From: Cyanobacteriota bacterium
GTDB lineage: Bacteria > Cyanobacteriota > Cyanobacteriia > Phormidesmidales > Phormidesmidaceae
Reading direction: 5' to 3'
Length of the DNA: 6,196 nucleotides
Assembly (NCBI GenBank): GCA_027619675.1
Contig: JAQCHG010000109.1
Location: forward strand, 1 to 6,196
Part shown: positions 5,578 through 6,196 of the stretch, piece after piece
Layout: the number at the start of each line of letters is the position of its first letter
How positions within the stretch are numbered: position 1 is the first letter of the stretch
The notes under the pieces: model-generated
Database searches by the model: none
Told to the model about the DNA's origin: nothing
What the model saw: the letters and a program-made list of their open reading frames with translations, nothing else
Made by a program: the position numbers and the translations under genes

Positions 5578-5622
5578 CCGTTGAACTTCAGCAACTGGAT
5601 TCCGCAAGGCAAAACATCAGGA

Positions 5623-6196
5623 TTAAGATTCGACTGCACTCAGGGCTTTTTCGACCCGGCGAAAATCAAACCCGATCGCCCGCAATGCGTGCCACAGATG
5701 TCCTTGGAGGAAGAAAAAGGCCAGGAAGAAATGGGCATTGGCCAACCAACACCGAGAGGTGTGGGCATTGAGGGGCAGACTGATGGTATCGGCGAAATAA
5801 GGGGTTATGCCCAGCTTCACCGCCAGGGGTGGCCCATAGAATTCAGCCGGATAAGCCAGGGTATTTACCGCGCAGAAATAGGCTGCCACAAACCCCGCCA
5901 GGGCAATGCCACCGAGGGAATAGGACAAGATGGCTTCCCCAGAAAATTGCAGCACCCGCTTAGCCCAAGGCAACGGCGGCACCAGAATGTGCCACACCCC
6001 GCCGGCAATCAGCAGCACCCCGACATAGACATGGCCCCCCACCAAATCCTCCAAGCTGCTAATGCTGGCGAAGTGGGTTTGATAGCCATAGATCACCAGG
6101 GGATCGAGGGTGGGCTGCACCAGGCGCACGGTTTGGCTGGCAGCATCGTATAACCCGCCCCAGAGGGTGGCTTTGGCCACCAGCAGCAAGGCCCCC
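5623..6196 (-). CDS. isiA: IsiA/CP43'-type chlorophyll-binding protein, C-terminal part (cut by window edge)
   Basis: Only the last 190 residues are in the window; the frame runs open off the right edge. A TTG at 6189 is an internal Leu, not a start. IsiA is a six-helix chlorophyll a antenna protein of the CP43/Pcb family that forms rings around photosystem I under iron limitation. Numbering from the edge, three membrane segments are visible: about 50-70 ([18 protein letters not shown]), about 88-113 ([20 protein letters not shown]) and about 148-172 ([20 protein letters not shown]), with several His residues placed as chlorophyll ligands. The lumenal loop before the last helix is short, unlike the large loop of true CP43. 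The end [13 protein letters not shown] is typical. No PsaL-like fusion follows; TAA is at 5625-5623. A Pcb-type relative is possible, but the isiB neighbour favours isiA. Confidence 0.93.
   Translation of the reverse strand, partial: GALLLVAKATLWGGLYDAASQTVRLVQPTLDPLVIYGYQTHFASISSLEDLVGGHVYVGVLLIAGGVWHILVPPLPWAKRVLQFSGEAILSYSLGGIALAGFVAAYFCAVNTLAYPAEFYGPPLAVKLGITPYFADTISLPLNAHTSRCWLANAHFFLAFFFLQGHLWHALRAIGFDFRRVEKALSAVES

Larger units (their letters stand above)
4997..5622. other. Long isiA-isiB spacer with hairpins and repeats, no confident gene
   Basis: About 630 bp without a convincing coding region on either strand. It is visibly less GC-rich than the flanks and has no HIP1 site. From isiA towards isiB it holds: a hairpin 46 nt after the isiA stop (5563-5577); a terminator-like stem with T-run (5378-5431); a weak hairpin (5351-5368); a plus-strand stretch starting VYKIIEL that may be a gene relic; a block of three consecutive small palindromes (5175-5223); an inverted pair of a 13-nt motif (5112-5172); a short palindrome CCAGAGTCTGG (5057-5067); and AACCT/AGGTT (5033-5047) in the isiB leader. 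In many cyanobacteria the isiA-isiB gap is much shorter, so repeat insertion here is plausible. Confidence 0.7.

Noticed and set aside
5484..5622. Continuation of coding past the isiA stop in another frame (about 47 codons to a TGA near 5484)
   Set aside because: IsiA ends at its normal place after the FDFRRV motif, and the extra frame has no resemblance to PsaL or another known extension.
4997..5622. tRNA, tmRNA, 6S or other structural RNA gene in the long spacer
   Set aside because: No T-loop GGTTCGAATCC-type motif, acceptor stem or CCA end was found, and no known RNA consensus could be recognised by eye.
5581..6153. Plus-strand frame of 190 codons opposite isiA
   Set aside because: It is the antisense shadow of the membrane protein; its Gln/Gly/His-rich product has no recognisable fold, and the minus strand encodes a clear IsiA.
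1..6196. CRISPR array
   Set aside because: No regularly spaced direct repeats were found; the only recurring elements are HIP1 and the hairpin repeats.

Overview
The window looks like a piece of a cyanobacterial chromosome. It carries the end of an IsiA/CP43'-type chlorophyll-binding protein gene followed by a long-chain flavodoxin gene, the classical iron-stress isiA-isiB order. It also contains twelve copies of the cyanobacterial HIP1 octamer GCGATCGC. Base composition is fairly GC-rich in the metal-ATPase and hydrolase regions and visibly lower in isiB and the isiA-isiB spacer. I cannot name the genus from sequence alone.

All confident genes lie on the minus strand, so transcription runs from right to left. 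From the right edge: isiA (3' part only, cut by the window end); a spacer of about 630 bp with hairpins, interspersed repeats and a terminator-like structure; isiB (flavodoxin); an alpha/beta hydrolase of the type found in isiABC operons; a 47-codon small ORF; and a Cys-rich one-helix membrane protein whose start overlaps the end of that small ORF. After a 205-bp gap come a small HMA_2-domain protein and a P1B-like P-type ATPase, whose coding sequences overlap by a few bases. The left edge holds a second copy of the hairpin repeat seen in the isiA-isiB spacer.

The right-hand cluster fits an iron-limitation response. IsiA forms antenna rings around photosystem I, and flavodoxin replaces ferredoxin. 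The hydrolase and the two small proteins have no demonstrated job; their position suggests they may be co-expressed. The left-hand pair is a two-gene unit built around the same non-Cys HMA_2 domain, once in a stand-alone membrane-anchored protein and once at the N terminus of the ATPase. The ATPase has full catalytic machinery, but the usual Cys-Pro-Cys transport motif is replaced by Ser-Ile-Pro, so its cargo cannot be predicted.

The points most worth a second look are: (1) a terminator-like structure placed to uncouple isiA from isiB; (2) two copies of a hairpin repeat with an identical 14-nt loop and compensated stem changes; (3) the overlooked 47-aa ORF; and (4) the Cys-poor ATPase with its HMA_2 partner.
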